The position numbers were made by a program, and so were the translations under genes. From a virus: a stretch of 24,716 nucleotides of DNA. Positions 1-6,255 of the stretch are shown piece after piece (position 1 is the first letter of the stretch; each line of letters opens with the position of its first letter). The DNA lies in the IMG/VR virus record IMGVR_UViG_3300028829_005403, positions 1-24,716 of that record. One strand, given 5' to 3'. The notes under the pieces were generated by a model. That model saw nothing but the letters and a program-made list of their open reading frames with translations. It ran no database searches and was not told where the DNA came from.

Positions 1-132
1 CGGGAAATTTATAAAGACATTACTTTTATAGCTGATGATCCATTGGTCGTTTATGAAACAAGATTAAGAAATAACCGAAATATTCAAAATCAACAACGTG
101 CAGAATTGGAAAACATGACATGGAAAAATTAA
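1..132 (+). CDS. C-terminal end of an unrecognised phage protein (5' truncated)
   Basis: An open frame enters from the left window edge and runs for 43 codons to a TAA at 130-132. The visible residues are hydrophilic and Arg/Asn/Gln rich (ETRLRNNRNIQNQQRAELEN), as expected of a helical C-terminus. The next gene starts inside its last codons (ATG at 120), a 13-nt overlap typical of translationally coupled phage genes. I do not recognise the family. From its place after the late genes in a circular map it could belong to the virion or lysis block, but that is inference. Confidence 0.5.
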   Translation, partial: REIYKDITFIADDPLVVYETRLRNNRNIQNQQRAELENMTWKN

Positions 133-509
133 AGCAAAATCTAACTTCTATAATTGGTCTATTAGCAATCGTTAGTGGTATCGGTGGTGCTTTTTATGCT
201 TGGGGTATCTTTGAAGGCCGTATTTCAAAATTAGAGCAGCAAGAATATACGATTACACAAACAGTTGATCTATCGGCTGTTAATTTACGCATAAATACAC
301 TTACAGAAAAAACTAACGATATAAATAATAACTTATCACAAGAAATTGCAGAAAATCATAATTTACAAATCACAACTAGTGCCGAAGCCCTTACACATAT
401 TAACGACATAAAATCTAATTTAGAATTATTACGAGCAGAAAACGAGTTATTTAGCAGTCGCTTAGATGAGTTTTGGTTAAAACAGAGCAATCCGTTATTA
501 GGTAACTAA
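120..509 (+). CDS. Small membrane-anchored coiled-coil protein, unknown function
   Basis: A 129-residue protein with one clear membrane segment near the N-terminus (about residues 10-32, IIGLLAIVSGIGGAFYAWGIF), followed by a long polar region with a heptad-like pattern (ISKLEQQ, LRINTLTEKTNDINNNL, IKSNLELLRAENELF) that probably forms a coiled coil. The N-terminal anchor plus helical soluble domain resembles spanin-like or holin-associated proteins of phage lysis cassettes, but nothing specific confirms this and no endolysin is visible in the window. The start overlaps the end of the preceding gene by 13 nt, so the two are probably co-translated. Confidence 0.65.
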   Translation: MEKLKQNLTSIIGLLAIVSGIGGAFYAWGIFEGRISKLEQQEYTITQTVDLSAVNLRINTLTEKTNDINNNLSQEIAENHNLQITTSAEALTHINDIKSNLELLRAENELFSSRLDEFWLKQSNPLLGN

Positions 510-558
510 TATGTACGGTGATTATGAATTATTAACAATTAAAATAAAGGAAAAACAA

Positions 559-690
559 ATGGAAAAATTACGTATCATAATCAATTCATGTTTTAACGAA
601 GATTGTGCTTGCGGGCAAAAACGAACTCTTAAAACAAAACTTTGGATTATATTGGTTACATTAGTTTTTATTCTTGGTGCGTCCATATAA
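559..690 (+). CDS. Tiny tail-anchored membrane protein (43 aa)
   Basis: A short frame starting at ATG 559, with AAAGGA about 8 nt upstream as ribosome binding site. An upstream in-frame ATG at 511 would give 59 residues but has no good site. The product has a polar N-terminal half containing CFNEDCACG and a C-terminal hydrophobic stretch (LWIILVTLVFILGASI), so it would be a tail-anchored single-pass protein. Its last 30 nt overlap the end of the convergent leftward gene. It follows another small membrane protein in the same direction, so a lysis or envelope role is possible. Function is unknown. Confidence 0.45.
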   Translation: MEKLRIIINSCFNEDCACGQKRTLKTKLWIILVTLVFILGASI

Positions 691-1062
691 TACAAATTCG
701 TCTGGCTCTAAATAAGATATTGGGATATTAGCAGATTTAGCAAATTCAATTTCTGACAATAAGCCCAGGCTTTTATCCCAATTATTTAACTTTAGAATAT
801 AGAGCATGACACTGTGTTTTAAAAACTCCAAATCCAATTCCATCCAATCTCGTGTCGTCATTTTAACAGATCCAAATTGCTGTATACTGTGATGGTGGGT
901 TATTGGTGAATACACGTTCATTCCAAATTTAAACAATTGATTCGCTGCCCTAGTAATTTGTTCAAATCTGATTTGCCTGTCTTTGTTATTAGAAGTGCCG
1001 TCTAGCGAGTAGGGTGCTGCGAGATACACGATAGGCTTTGTTTTAAATTCTAAACTATACAT
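661..1062 (-). CDS. DUF1937-like / nucleoside 2-deoxyribosyltransferase-fold protein
   Basis: A 133-residue protein with the sequence pattern of the DUF1937 group, related in fold to nucleoside 2-deoxyribosyltransferases: YLAAPYS near residue 13, an Arg-Phe helix (RQIRFEQITRAANQLFKFG), YSPITHHHSI, then W-MELDLEFL, and the S-x-GLLSEIEFAK segment with the Glu expected at the nucleotide site. Members are common single genes in phages and are presumed to act on nucleotides or nucleotide derivatives; the reaction here is not shown. It directly follows the nuclease gene (stop of that gene and start of this one are adjacent, 1063/1062), so the two form a leftward pair. I place the family with fair confidence from motif order. 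Confidence 0.65.
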   Translation of the reverse strand: MYSLEFKTKPIVYLAAPYSLDGTSNNKDRQIRFEQITRAANQLFKFGMNVYSPITHHHSIQQFGSVKMTTRDWMELDLEFLKHSVMLYILKLNNWDKSLGLLSEIEFAKSANIPISYLEPDEFVLYGRTKNKN

Positions 1063-1461
1063 TTACATCAATTCTCTTGCTATCATACAGAAGGATTCCA
1101 AACTCATTTCTACTAAATGCTCTTGTCCTAGAGTATTCCCACCAAAAGTTTTTATAATACAATCCATATCTAAAACGACCTTAACCGGGGAACGCATCAA
1201 TTGGTAAATCAAGCATGGTTGTTTATCCAACAGCTTTGCCGATTTTGACACCTGTTCCCACCAATCATAGCTATAAGTCTTTCCAGAAGCCCTACGTTTG
1301 CATTCTATAGCGAAAGGGAATGGAAAATCTGAAATTAGATCAGATAAATCTTTCGTTTGGTATTGCTGCAGGTTTCTTCTGAAATCTATCCCAAGATGCT
1401 CTTTAAGCTGCGTTGCAATATTTCTTTCAAAATTTGCTCCGATTTGCCTACCGTTGGTCAT
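1063..1461 (-). CDS. PD-(D/E)XK nuclease, possibly Holliday-junction-resolvase-like
   Basis: A 132-residue protein with a compact restriction-endonuclease-like core: an N-terminal helix G-x-x-FERNIATQL, Asp41 in SDLISDF, then the E-x-K signature AIECKRR (Glu53, Lys55) after a hydrophobic strand, and a downstream YDWWEQVSKSAK helix. This layout (helix with Glu, Asp, E-x-K, then helix and strand) is typical of small phage nucleases and archaeal Hjc-like resolvases. It may resolve recombination intermediates or degrade DNA. It heads a two-gene leftward unit and is divergent from the XRE regulator, sharing the 91-bp spacer at 1462-1552. Confidence 0.6.
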   Translation of the reverse strand: MTNGRQIGANFERNIATQLKEHLGIDFRRNLQQYQTKDLSDLISDFPFPFAIECKRRASGKTYSYDWWEQVSKSAKLLDKQPCLIYQLMRSPVKVVLDMDCIIKTFGGNTLGQEHLVEMSLESFCMIARELM

Positions 1462-1552
1462 GCTGTGATTCTAATTATATCAAAAAACCTTGTCAACACA
1501 TAAATAATAGTTTATTGCATTAAATAAATATAAATTTCATTAGGGGACGATA
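1462..1552. promoter_or_regulatory. Divergent promoter/operator spacer
   Basis: This spacer separates the leftward nuclease gene from the rightward XRE regulator. It holds a TTGTCA element (1490-1495), a relaxed form of the phage-wide operator (CATAAATAATA, 1499-1509, against CATAA-N-TTATG), and an A+T-rich tract. AGGGGA at about 1540-1546 is a good ribosome binding site for the ATG at 1553. Promoter boxes are weak; the regulator may control its own synthesis here. Confidence 0.4.
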
Positions 1553-2212
1553 ATGAGAAATAGACAGTTAAATCTGCTTGAAAAAACGCGGATAGAAAAA
1601 GGGCTTACACAAGCAAAAGTCGCTGAATTGATAGGCCTAACGCAATCTACTTACCTTCGGATAGAAAAAGAAGTTCACAAGCCCAGGGACAGCAAAACCT
1701 TGTCTAAAATATGCGCTGTACTTGAACTAGACGAACAAAAAATGTTCGAGAAGTTTAAAATGGAAAAGCCGAAACTCGCTTATGTTCATGGTAATGGTGA
1801 GATGCCGTTGTTTAATGATATAAAAGACGAAAAAGTAATAGCAAACGAATTTGACCAATTAGAATATTTAAACGTACTTAGAATATTTGATATAAAAAAT
1901 ATCTACGCAATATCGTTTCCTAATGATAATTTTACCCCACGATTTAAGAAAGGTGAAAGGGTAATTGCAGCACCAAATCAAAAAATTAATATTGGCGATT
2001 ATGTTTTGCTATGGGAAGATAAAATTATCGAAGAATATATCGGAATTGAGGTCAAAAACACGTTGGAAAGGTGGACTACACCTGCGGTCTTGAGGAGTCA
2101 AACAAAAGACGAAATCGTCGTTGATTTATCCTTAAAAAACAACCCCCAAAAATTGACAATCAAGAGAGATCAACTTTCCAGAATTGATAAGATAATTTGT
2201 GGTTTATACTAG
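1553..2212 (+). CDS. XRE-family phage repressor with degenerate S24 (LexA/CI-like) domain
   Basis: A 219-residue regulator. Residues about 8-60 form a Cro/CI helix-turn-helix (LLEKTRIEKGLTQAKVAELIGLTQ...). The C-terminal half has the layout of the S24 peptidase fold (IYAISFPNDNFTPRFKKGERVIAAP...INIGDYVLLW), but the usual GDSM serine motif is replaced by NDNFTP and no obvious catalytic Lys follows, so RecA-stimulated self-cleavage looks unlikely. It probably binds operators as a dimer. It is transcribed toward attP and, after integration, would sit at the attR end. It is one of two large XRE regulators here; which one binds the CATAA-N-TTATG sites cannot be told from sequence. Confidence 0.75.
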   Translation: MRNRQLNLLEKTRIEKGLTQAKVAELIGLTQSTYLRIEKEVHKPRDSKTLSKICAVLELDEQKMFEKFKMEKPKLAYVHGNGEMPLFNDIKDEKVIANEFDQLEYLNVLRIFDIKNIYAISFPNDNFTPRFKKGERVIAAPNQKINIGDYVLLWEDKIIEEYIGIEVKNTLERWTTPAVLRSQTKDEIVVDLSLKNNPQKLTIKRDQLSRIDKIICGLY

Positions 2213-2215
2213 AGT

Positions 2216-2262
2216 ACGCATAAAATATGCGTGTTTGACCATTAATACGTTAGCTATATAGT
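2216..2262 (+). promoter_or_regulatory. Operator-like palindrome plus promoter reading toward attP
   Basis: A perfect inverted repeat ACGCATA-AAA-TATGCGT (2216-2232) lies just after the regulator stop. Directly downstream is a promoter-like pair TTGACC (2235-2240), 16-nt spacer, TATAGT (2257-2262). The inner CATAAAATATG differs at one position from the CATAA-N-TTATG operator, and its position just before the -35 box copies the int promoter. No ORF of useful size follows, so the transcript would run through the attachment region. Confidence 0.5.
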
Positions 2263-2304
2263 TGTCAATTTTAGTGTAAATTTTTATTTAACAAATTATT
2301 TTAT

Positions 2305-2333
2305 TTGACATACCATATGATCTCCGCTATTTA
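2305..2333 (+). promoter_or_regulatory. Promoter-like element reading into the attachment core
   Basis: TTGACA (2305-2310), 17-nt spacer, TATTTA (2328-2333). The only ORF downstream before the core is an 8-codon frame at 2361. The exact operator CATAACTTATG at 2371-2381 lies in the initially transcribed region. In the free phage the RNA would cross attP toward int; after integration it would read out past attR into host DNA. Confidence 0.4.
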
Positions 2334-2370
2334 GAGTAAATAACGAAACAAAAGCTGTGATGAAATTAAG

Positions 2371-2381
2371 CATAACTTATG
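2371..2381. promoter_or_regulatory. Operator palindrome CATAA-C-TTATG
   Basis: One of four exact CATAA-N-TTATG inverted repeats in the window. It lies 38 nt after the 2305-2333 promoter and about 26 nt before the tRNA-like core, so a bound repressor could block transcription across attP or influence recombination. Confidence 0.5.
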
Positions 2382-2406
2382 TTTCTTAGGAAACAACGCA
2401 TAAAAA

Positions 2407-2458
2407 CGCCGGCCTGTCACGCCGGAGGTCGCGGGTTCGAGTCCCGTCATTCCCGCCA
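2407..2458 (+). other. attP core: 3' part of a tRNA-Asp(GTC) gene
   Basis: This is not a whole tRNA. It contains a perfect anticodon arm (stem 2409-2413/2421-2425, loop CTGTCAC with anticodon GTC at 2416-2418), the variable loop, a complete T arm (2431-2447, loop TTCGAGT), the 3' acceptor strand CATTCCC (2448-2454), G73 and an encoded CCA (2456-2458). The D arm and the 5' acceptor strand (expected GGGAATG) are absent upstream. A phage that carries the 3' end of a tRNA beside its integrase gene restores the host tRNA when it integrates, so this is most likely the identity segment of attP. An attR junction is the alternative. Confidence 0.85.
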
Positions 2459-2550
2459 CTTAAAAAGTGGCAGAAACGTTGAGTTTCCAAGGAAAATAAG
2501 GCCTTATTTCAAACAATTAGTTTAGTGGTTTTTTGGCCATTTTTTGCAAA

Positions 2551-2746
2551 AGTCCCATTTTTAGAGCAAAAAAGTCCCATTTTTTGAATTTTTTGGAACT
2601 TTTTTAACCCCTAAAATGACGATATTTTGGATCACAAAACTCCCACTTTTTTTTCGTTATTATTTAAGGGTGCTTTGAACACCGCATAAATTATGGTCTT
2701 TTTGACAAAGACATTTAATTATGTTAGATTTCAAACTCCCATTTTT
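2551..2746 (+). repeat. Four direct repeats, probable integrase arm-type sites
   Basis: Four same-orientation copies of A(G/C)TCCCA(T/C)TTTT lie between the attachment core and int: 2551-2562 (AGTCCCATTTTT), 2573-2585 (AGTCCCATTTTTT), 2639-2651 (ACTCCCACTTTTT) and 2735-2746 (ACTCCCATTTTT). Their number, orientation and position on the P' side match the arm sites bound by the N-terminal domain of lambda-type integrases. The last copy lies downstream of the int -10 box, so integrase bound there could repress its own gene. The function is inferred from position. Confidence 0.6.
2685..2730 (+). promoter_or_regulatory. Integrase promoter with upstream operator
   Basis: An exact operator palindrome CATAA-A-TTATG (2685-2695) is followed after 6 nt by TTGACA (2702-2707), a 16- to 17-nt spacer, and TTAGAT/TAGATT (2724-2730). 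The int start is 47 nt further on, with ATAGGAG as ribosome binding site (about 2763-2770). The arm-like repeat 2735-2746 covers the likely transcription start. Confidence 0.55.
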
Positions 2747-2776
2747 AAATAACAAATAAAAGAATAGGAGTAAAAA

Positions 2777-4171
2777 ATGATTGCCATAGAAACTCACATA
2801 AAAAAAGCAAAGACTGTTTTCAAATTTAATAATAAGAGAATAATTTATAACCAAAAGGGTAGATATGTTCGATATAAAGATTTGGAACTAAAAGATATAA
2901 AAAAGGTCGTCCCTTTAGACCAAAGCCCTACGCAATATTGTGAACAAATATTCGTCGATATGTTTAGAGATTATTTTCAATCTGATAGTCAAAATAATGT
3001 AGCGGTTAAGAATGATCCTAAATTAAATTTTGATATTGCAATAGAAAGATTTAAACAAGAATACGCAAGGCGAGTTGAAGCAGGAATATTGAAACACGTT
3101 ACGGTTCGAACAAATCTAGCCAAACTATCTTATGTAGAAGAATTTTTAAAGTCACAGACAATAAAAAATATTACTACCAAGAAAATTGATGATTGGCTAA
3201 ATGCGTTTGCAGGCAAAAAAGGTATTGATCTAAGAAATCGTGTTAGGATCGTTATGAACGATTTTTTTAGCTTCTGCATAACAACACTTGAAATGCCGAT
3301 AGAAAAACACCTTATGCTAACAATTAAGAATAAAAAAGTTCCTAACGAACAAAAGAAAGAAATAAAATATTGGGAATCGGGTGCAAAAACTTTTGAGCAA
3401 CTAGTAGATTGTTCGAATATTGCAGATGCAACAAACGATCCTAAAGTTAAAGTATGGAAAGAATATTATAATTCAAGAACCAAAACACTCTTGTATTTGT
3501 TAAAATATACCGGTGCAAGAATATCTGAAATTAGAGATATACGATGGGACGATATTACTTATGCTAGAAAGGGAAAAGTTAAGGCACGGTTATTAATTAG
3601 AAATGCAAAGGAGGGTGCAAAAAAGGGAATGATTTTAAACGAGAAATCTGGAACAAGAATAATTGATGTTCACCCTAATCTTCTTGCTGTTTTGTTGGCG
3701 CATAAAAAATTAATGGAAAAAGAACGTGCTTTGAAATTAGAAATACACTCAAAGACGGGTAAGTTTTATAAATCTATAAAAACCGATCCAATAAATGATG
3801 TTGTCCCAAAACAAGCGAAGGATAGTGATTATAGGAATTGCTACAAGTGGGAATGGGTAATAGCAAGCGAATATGGTGATAAACCCGATGCTTCGACTAT
3901 AAGAGGTTATTATAATAAGATATTTAAAGCCACTTACGATAAGTATAAAGACGATACAGAACACCCTTGGTTGCATGGTAAGAAACCAGATGGCTTAGGC
4001 TTTCACTCGTGGCGGCATAACTATATTACAACCTTAATTGATGGCAATGCTTCGCTAAGGTCTGTACAAAGCCTGGTTGGCCATAAAGTCGGAAGTCCGG
4101 TGACGATGGGAATTTATTACCACATGAAAGATTCAAAGGCCGCCGATGAAGAACTAAGTGACCTTCTTTGA
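2777..4171 (+). CDS. int: Tyrosine-recombinase phage integrase
   Basis: A 464-residue site-specific recombinase that would insert and excise the phage at tRNA-Asp. Residues about 1-170 hold the arm-binding and core-binding (SAM-like) regions; the catalytic domain follows. Visible catalytic motifs are Arg248 in TGARISEIR, a candidate Lys in the following beta region (about 270-290), H-x-x-R as His410/Arg413 in GFHSWRHNY, Gly435-His436 in LVGHK, and the nucleophile Tyr447 (or Tyr448) in MGIYYHM. All expected residues are present, so it is probably active. The ATG at 2777 has a good upstream AGGAG. It lies 318 nt from the tRNA-like core on the P' side, so it would adjoin attL after integration. 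No excisionase gene is recognised nearby. Confidence 0.93.
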   Translation: MIAIETHIKKAKTVFKFNNKRIIYNQKGRYVRYKDLELKDIKKVVPLDQSPTQYCEQIFVDMFRDYFQSDSQNNVAVKNDPKLNFDIAIERFKQEYARRVEAGILKHVTVRTNLAKLSYVEEFLKSQTIKNITTKKIDDWLNAFAGKKGIDLRNRVRIVMNDFFSFCITTLEMPIEKHLMLTIKNKKVPNEQKKEIKYWESGAKTFEQLVDCSNIADATNDPKVKVWKEYYNSRTKTLLYLLKYTGARISEIRDIRWDDITYARKGKVKARLLIRNAKEGAKKGMILNEKSGTRIIDVHPNLLAVLLAHKKLMEKERALKLEIHSKTGKFYKSIKTDPINDVVPKQAKDSDYRNCYKWEWVIASEYGDKPDASTIRGYYNKIFKATYDKYKDDTEHPWLHGKKPDGLGFHSWRHNYITTLIDGNASLRSVQSLVGHKVGSPVTMGIYYHMKDSKAADEELSDLL

Positions 4172-4191
4172 TAAGAAGAAGTAGAAACAGT

Positions 4192-4237
4192 AAACCCCAC
4201 TGTATGGCCTTTAAAATAGCTACAGTGGGGTTTTTTT
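4192..4237 (+). terminator. Rho-independent terminator after int
   Basis: A perfect stem AAACCCCACTGTA (4192-4204) / TACAGTGGGGTTT (4221-4233) with a 16-nt loop, followed by a T tract to 4237. It ends int transcription 20 nt past the stop and insulates it from the convergent repressor gene, which ends at 4251. In the leftward direction only three Ts follow the stem, so termination there would be weaker. Confidence 0.88.
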
Positions 4238-4250
4238 GTTTAAGTGTTAT

Positions 4251-4913
4251 TTAATCTAATGAGTTTACAAAACTAGTTTCAAGAACATCGTGATTTGCGA
4301 AGCTGCAATAGATAGGACAAGCCCAATTTAATTCTATACTAACACAATTTGGAAGTGGCTCACCGCCGACAACAGCATGTAGAGTGTATCTGTCTTTTTC
4401 TAATGTTTTTCGTACTTCCGCAAGATACTTAGTGCCATGTGATGTTTCACATATGCACAGACGGAAATCTACTCCTGGGTGAACCCTTTTTCTTTGTATG
4501 GAACTATTTGCAGTGTTTTTAAATAGCCAAATTAAATCTCTGCGCCAATTATAGTCTGATGCAGCTTGCACTTTAATTGCTTGCATACCTTTTGGTAAAA
4601 TTGCATTTTTTACTTTCAAACTTTGAATTTTGTCCATAACTTTTGCATCTATAATTCTGTAATTGTTATATTCTGCATAACCAACGATTGGGATTTCGCA
4701 TGTAAAATCTGAAATTTCATTAACATCAATTTTTAATTTATCTGCTATTAGCGATCTTGATTTCATCGTTAAAATTCTTTTCCCAGAAATCCAACCAGAA
4801 ACAACACTTGCATCAACATTAAGAATAGATGCAAGTTCACTTTTTTTTACGTCCTTTTCCAATAAAATTTCATTTAATCGGTGGCTTATATTACTTGATA
4901 AAAGTTCAATCAT
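4251..4913 (-). CDS. CI-like XRE repressor with non-cleavable S24-like domain
   Basis: A 220-residue regulator, divergent from the Cro-like gene in the classic CI/Cro layout. Residues about 8-60 form the helix-turn-helix (RLNEILLEKDVKKSELASILNVDASVVSGWISGKR). The C-terminal half (PIVGYAEYNNYRIID..., GMQAIKVQAASDYNWRRDLIWLF) follows the S24/LexA fold, but the GDSM serine motif reads AASDYN and no Ala-Gly cleavage site is evident, so induction by self-cleavage is unlikely. The start is set by GTTGGAGT about 7 nt upstream. It probably maintains lysogeny by binding at 4973-5137. Confidence 0.8.
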   Translation of the reverse strand: MIELLSSNISHRLNEILLEKDVKKSELASILNVDASVVSGWISGKRILTMKSRSLIADKLKIDVNEISDFTCEIPIVGYAEYNNYRIIDAKVMDKIQSLKVKNAILPKGMQAIKVQAASDYNWRRDLIWLFKNTANSSIQRKRVHPGVDFRLCICETSHGTKYLAEVRKTLEKDRYTLHAVVGGEPLPNCVSIELNWACPIYCSFANHDVLETSFVNSLD

Positions 4914-4951
4914 TTTCTTTACTCCAACATTAACATTAATAATTGATTAAC

Positions 4952-5003
4952 AGATTATCCTTATTTATATCGTTGTCAACTTTTATTTGACATAATTTGT
5001 CAA
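4952..5003 (-). promoter_or_regulatory. Repressor promoter with TGTCAA/TTGACA repeat cluster
   Basis: On the minus strand TTGACA (4979-4974), 16-nt spacer and TAATCT (4957-4952) form a promoter for the repressor gene. On the plus strand three half-sites alternate: TGTCAA (4974-4979), TTGACA (4987-4992) and TGTCAA (4998-5003). The last two make a palindrome with a 5-nt spacer. One half-site is also the -35 box, so a bound protein could autoregulate. These sites differ from the CATAA-N-TTATG type and may be a second protein's operator. Confidence 0.45.
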
Positions 5004-5092
5004 TTAATACTATTTTTGTACTTTATTATCTAAAAAGTTATAAATAATCCACTATTAATAAATAATGCAAATTATTTTATGTAATTTTTTTA

Positions 5093-5137
5093 TTGACAAG
5101 CATTGACTTATCATTAAATTGAACACATAAATTATGT
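5093..5137 (+). promoter_or_regulatory. Early rightward promoter(s) with operator over the -10 region
   Basis: Two overlapping promoter-like pairs are visible: TTGACA (5093-5098)-16 nt-TAAATT (5115-5120), and TTGACT (5103-5108)-17 nt-CATAAA (5126-5131). The palindrome ACATAA-A-TTATGT (5125-5137, containing the exact operator 5126-5136) covers the second -10 box and the likely start of the first transcript. A repressor there would shut off the Cro-like gene and the replication genes. Confidence 0.6.
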
Positions 5138-5179
5138 TTAATAAATAAATAACAATAAAATATTAAAATTGACAAAAAA

Positions 5180-5434
5180 ATGAAACTATTAAAATTTTTA
5201 GAAGAAAATAAAATCACAATGGCGGAATTTGCTAAGGATCTAGGATCAAGTCGTCAGAGTATTTGGAATTATTGCCAACCCTTTTATAATAGTAATATGC
5301 AAATTCCAAGACCTGATAAAATAAAGAAAATTCATGCTTTAACGAATGGCAAAGTGTCGATTGTTGATTTTTATACTCCAGATTTAGAAGTTTCTGTATC
5401 AGAGGGGAAAAATGAAAAATCTACCAGGAATTAG
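5180..5434 (+). CDS. Cro-like / YdaS-type DNA-binding protein
   Basis: An 84-residue protein, first gene of the rightward early operon and divergent from the CI-like repressor. Residues about 10-30 (ENKITMAEFAKDLGSSRQSIWNY) form a helix-turn-helix, and the segment IPRPDKIKKIHALTNGKVSIVDFY is typical of small phage Cro/YdaS-type regulators. It probably opposes the repressor at the shared control region. The ATG at 5180 lacks a clear Shine-Dalgarno sequence, so expression may be weak or start near the ATG. It overlaps the exonuclease gene by 23 nt. Confidence 0.7.
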   Translation: MKLLKFLEENKITMAEFAKDLGSSRQSIWNYCQPFYNSNMQIPRPDKIKKIHALTNGKVSIVDFYTPDLEVSVSEGKNEKSTRN

Positions 5435-6251
5435 ATCGTGGTCTAAAATCCACAATTCACAAATGAATCCTAATATTAGTGCTTCGAAGATTAATCTTTT
5501 CAATGCAGATCTTCCAATGTTTATTATGAATTATGGCATAGGACAACGGTCAGAATCAGCTCCCGCTGCTGTCCGTGGTATTGTCATCGAAGATGCCGTG
5601 GCATCTGTACTACAAGGACGCAGATCTATAGACGAAGCTGTCATCAAATCCTGTGAACGATTTGTACAAGTATTCTATGCACTGCAAAACGACAGCTTTG
5701 CTCAATACAAATATTTAAGACCGTGCATCGAATTAGCTTGTGAAGCATTAAAAGATTATGGTGTCCCAATTTTCAATCCAGATGGTACGCAAGAAAAAAT
5801 CGAGTTTATATTGCAACACGATAATTGGGAAATTCCCGTTGTCGGTTATCTGGATTTCGTATTTCCAAACGGTAAAATTGTCGACCTTAAAACTACTAAT
5901 AGATTGGTAAGTGTAATGTCTACAGGTCACCAAATACAAAGGGCGATTTATCAGACAGCAAGGCCAGATCATGAAGTTGAATTTTTATATGTCACACCTA
6001 AAAAATTTCAATTTTTATCAGATGGTGACGTGCCTAGTTTAATGGAAGAAATAAAAACGACTGTAAAAAGAATGGACACTTTCTGCTCATTACTGACACC
6101 ACAACAAGCAGCTATGTCAATTCCAATAAACCCGGAGAGTTTTTATTGGCGAGATCAATACACGTTAGAGAGAATTTACAACGAGCAGACCTTGACTAAA
6201 CCAAAGACTAAACGAAAAACTAAAACTAAAACACTAGAAAAAATGGAGTAA
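5412..6251 (+). CDS. RecB/Cas4-like PD-(D/E)XK exonuclease
   Basis: A 279-residue nuclease of the PDDEXK_1 (RecB/Cas4/lambda-exonuclease-like) group. Key segments are GIVIED (Glu60), VGYLDFVF (Asp148), the E/D-x-K motif IVDLKTT (Asp158, Lys160), and the downstream helix HQIQRAIYQTA with the Gln and Tyr typical of RecB-type nucleases. The C-terminus ends in a basic tail (KPKTKRKTKTKT). Placed just before the SSB-like gene, it probably resects DNA for phage recombination or replication. GAGGGG 4-9 nt upstream supports the ATG at 5412, inside the end of the Cro-like gene; Met18 (5463) is an alternative start. Confidence 0.75.
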   Translation: MKNLPGIRSWSKIHNSQMNPNISASKINLFNADLPMFIMNYGIGQRSESAPAAVRGIVIEDAVASVLQGRRSIDEAVIKSCERFVQVFYALQNDSFAQYKYLRPCIELACEALKDYGVPIFNPDGTQEKIEFILQHDNWEIPVVGYLDFVFPNGKIVDLKTTNRLVSVMSTGHQIQRAIYQTARPDHEVEFLYVTPKKFQFLSDGDVPSLMEEIKTTVKRMDTFCSLLTPQQAAMSIPINPESFYWRDQYTLERIYNEQTLTKPKTKRKTKTKTLEKME

Positions 6252-6255
6252 TAAA

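Larger units (their letters stand above)
2213..2776. other. Non-coding attP/control region between regulator and integrase
   Basis: This 564-nt stretch has no supported gene. It holds, in order, the 2216-2262 operator/promoter, a second promoter (2305-2333), an exact operator (2371-2381), GTTTC-N-N-N-GGAAA elements on both sides of the tRNA-like core (2381-2394 and 2483-2495), the core itself (2407-2458), palindromes GCCACTT-AAA-AAGTGGC (2455-2471) and AAATAAGG-CCTTATTT (2494-2509), four CTCCCATTTTT-like direct repeats, and the int promoter. This density of sites fits a phage attP with binding sites for integrase and accessory proteins. Confidence 0.7.

Noticed and set aside
2407-2458. Functional tRNA-Asp gene
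   Set aside because: The D arm and 5' acceptor strand are missing upstream; only the 3' part is present, so it cannot be an intact tRNA.
2551-2746. CRISPR array
   Set aside because: The repeats are only about 12 nt and irregularly spaced (22, 66 and 96 nt); there are no cas genes.
2660-2854. 64-residue leftward frame over the int promoter
   Set aside because: It overlaps the int start, promoter and arm-like repeats, and has no supporting ribosome binding site.
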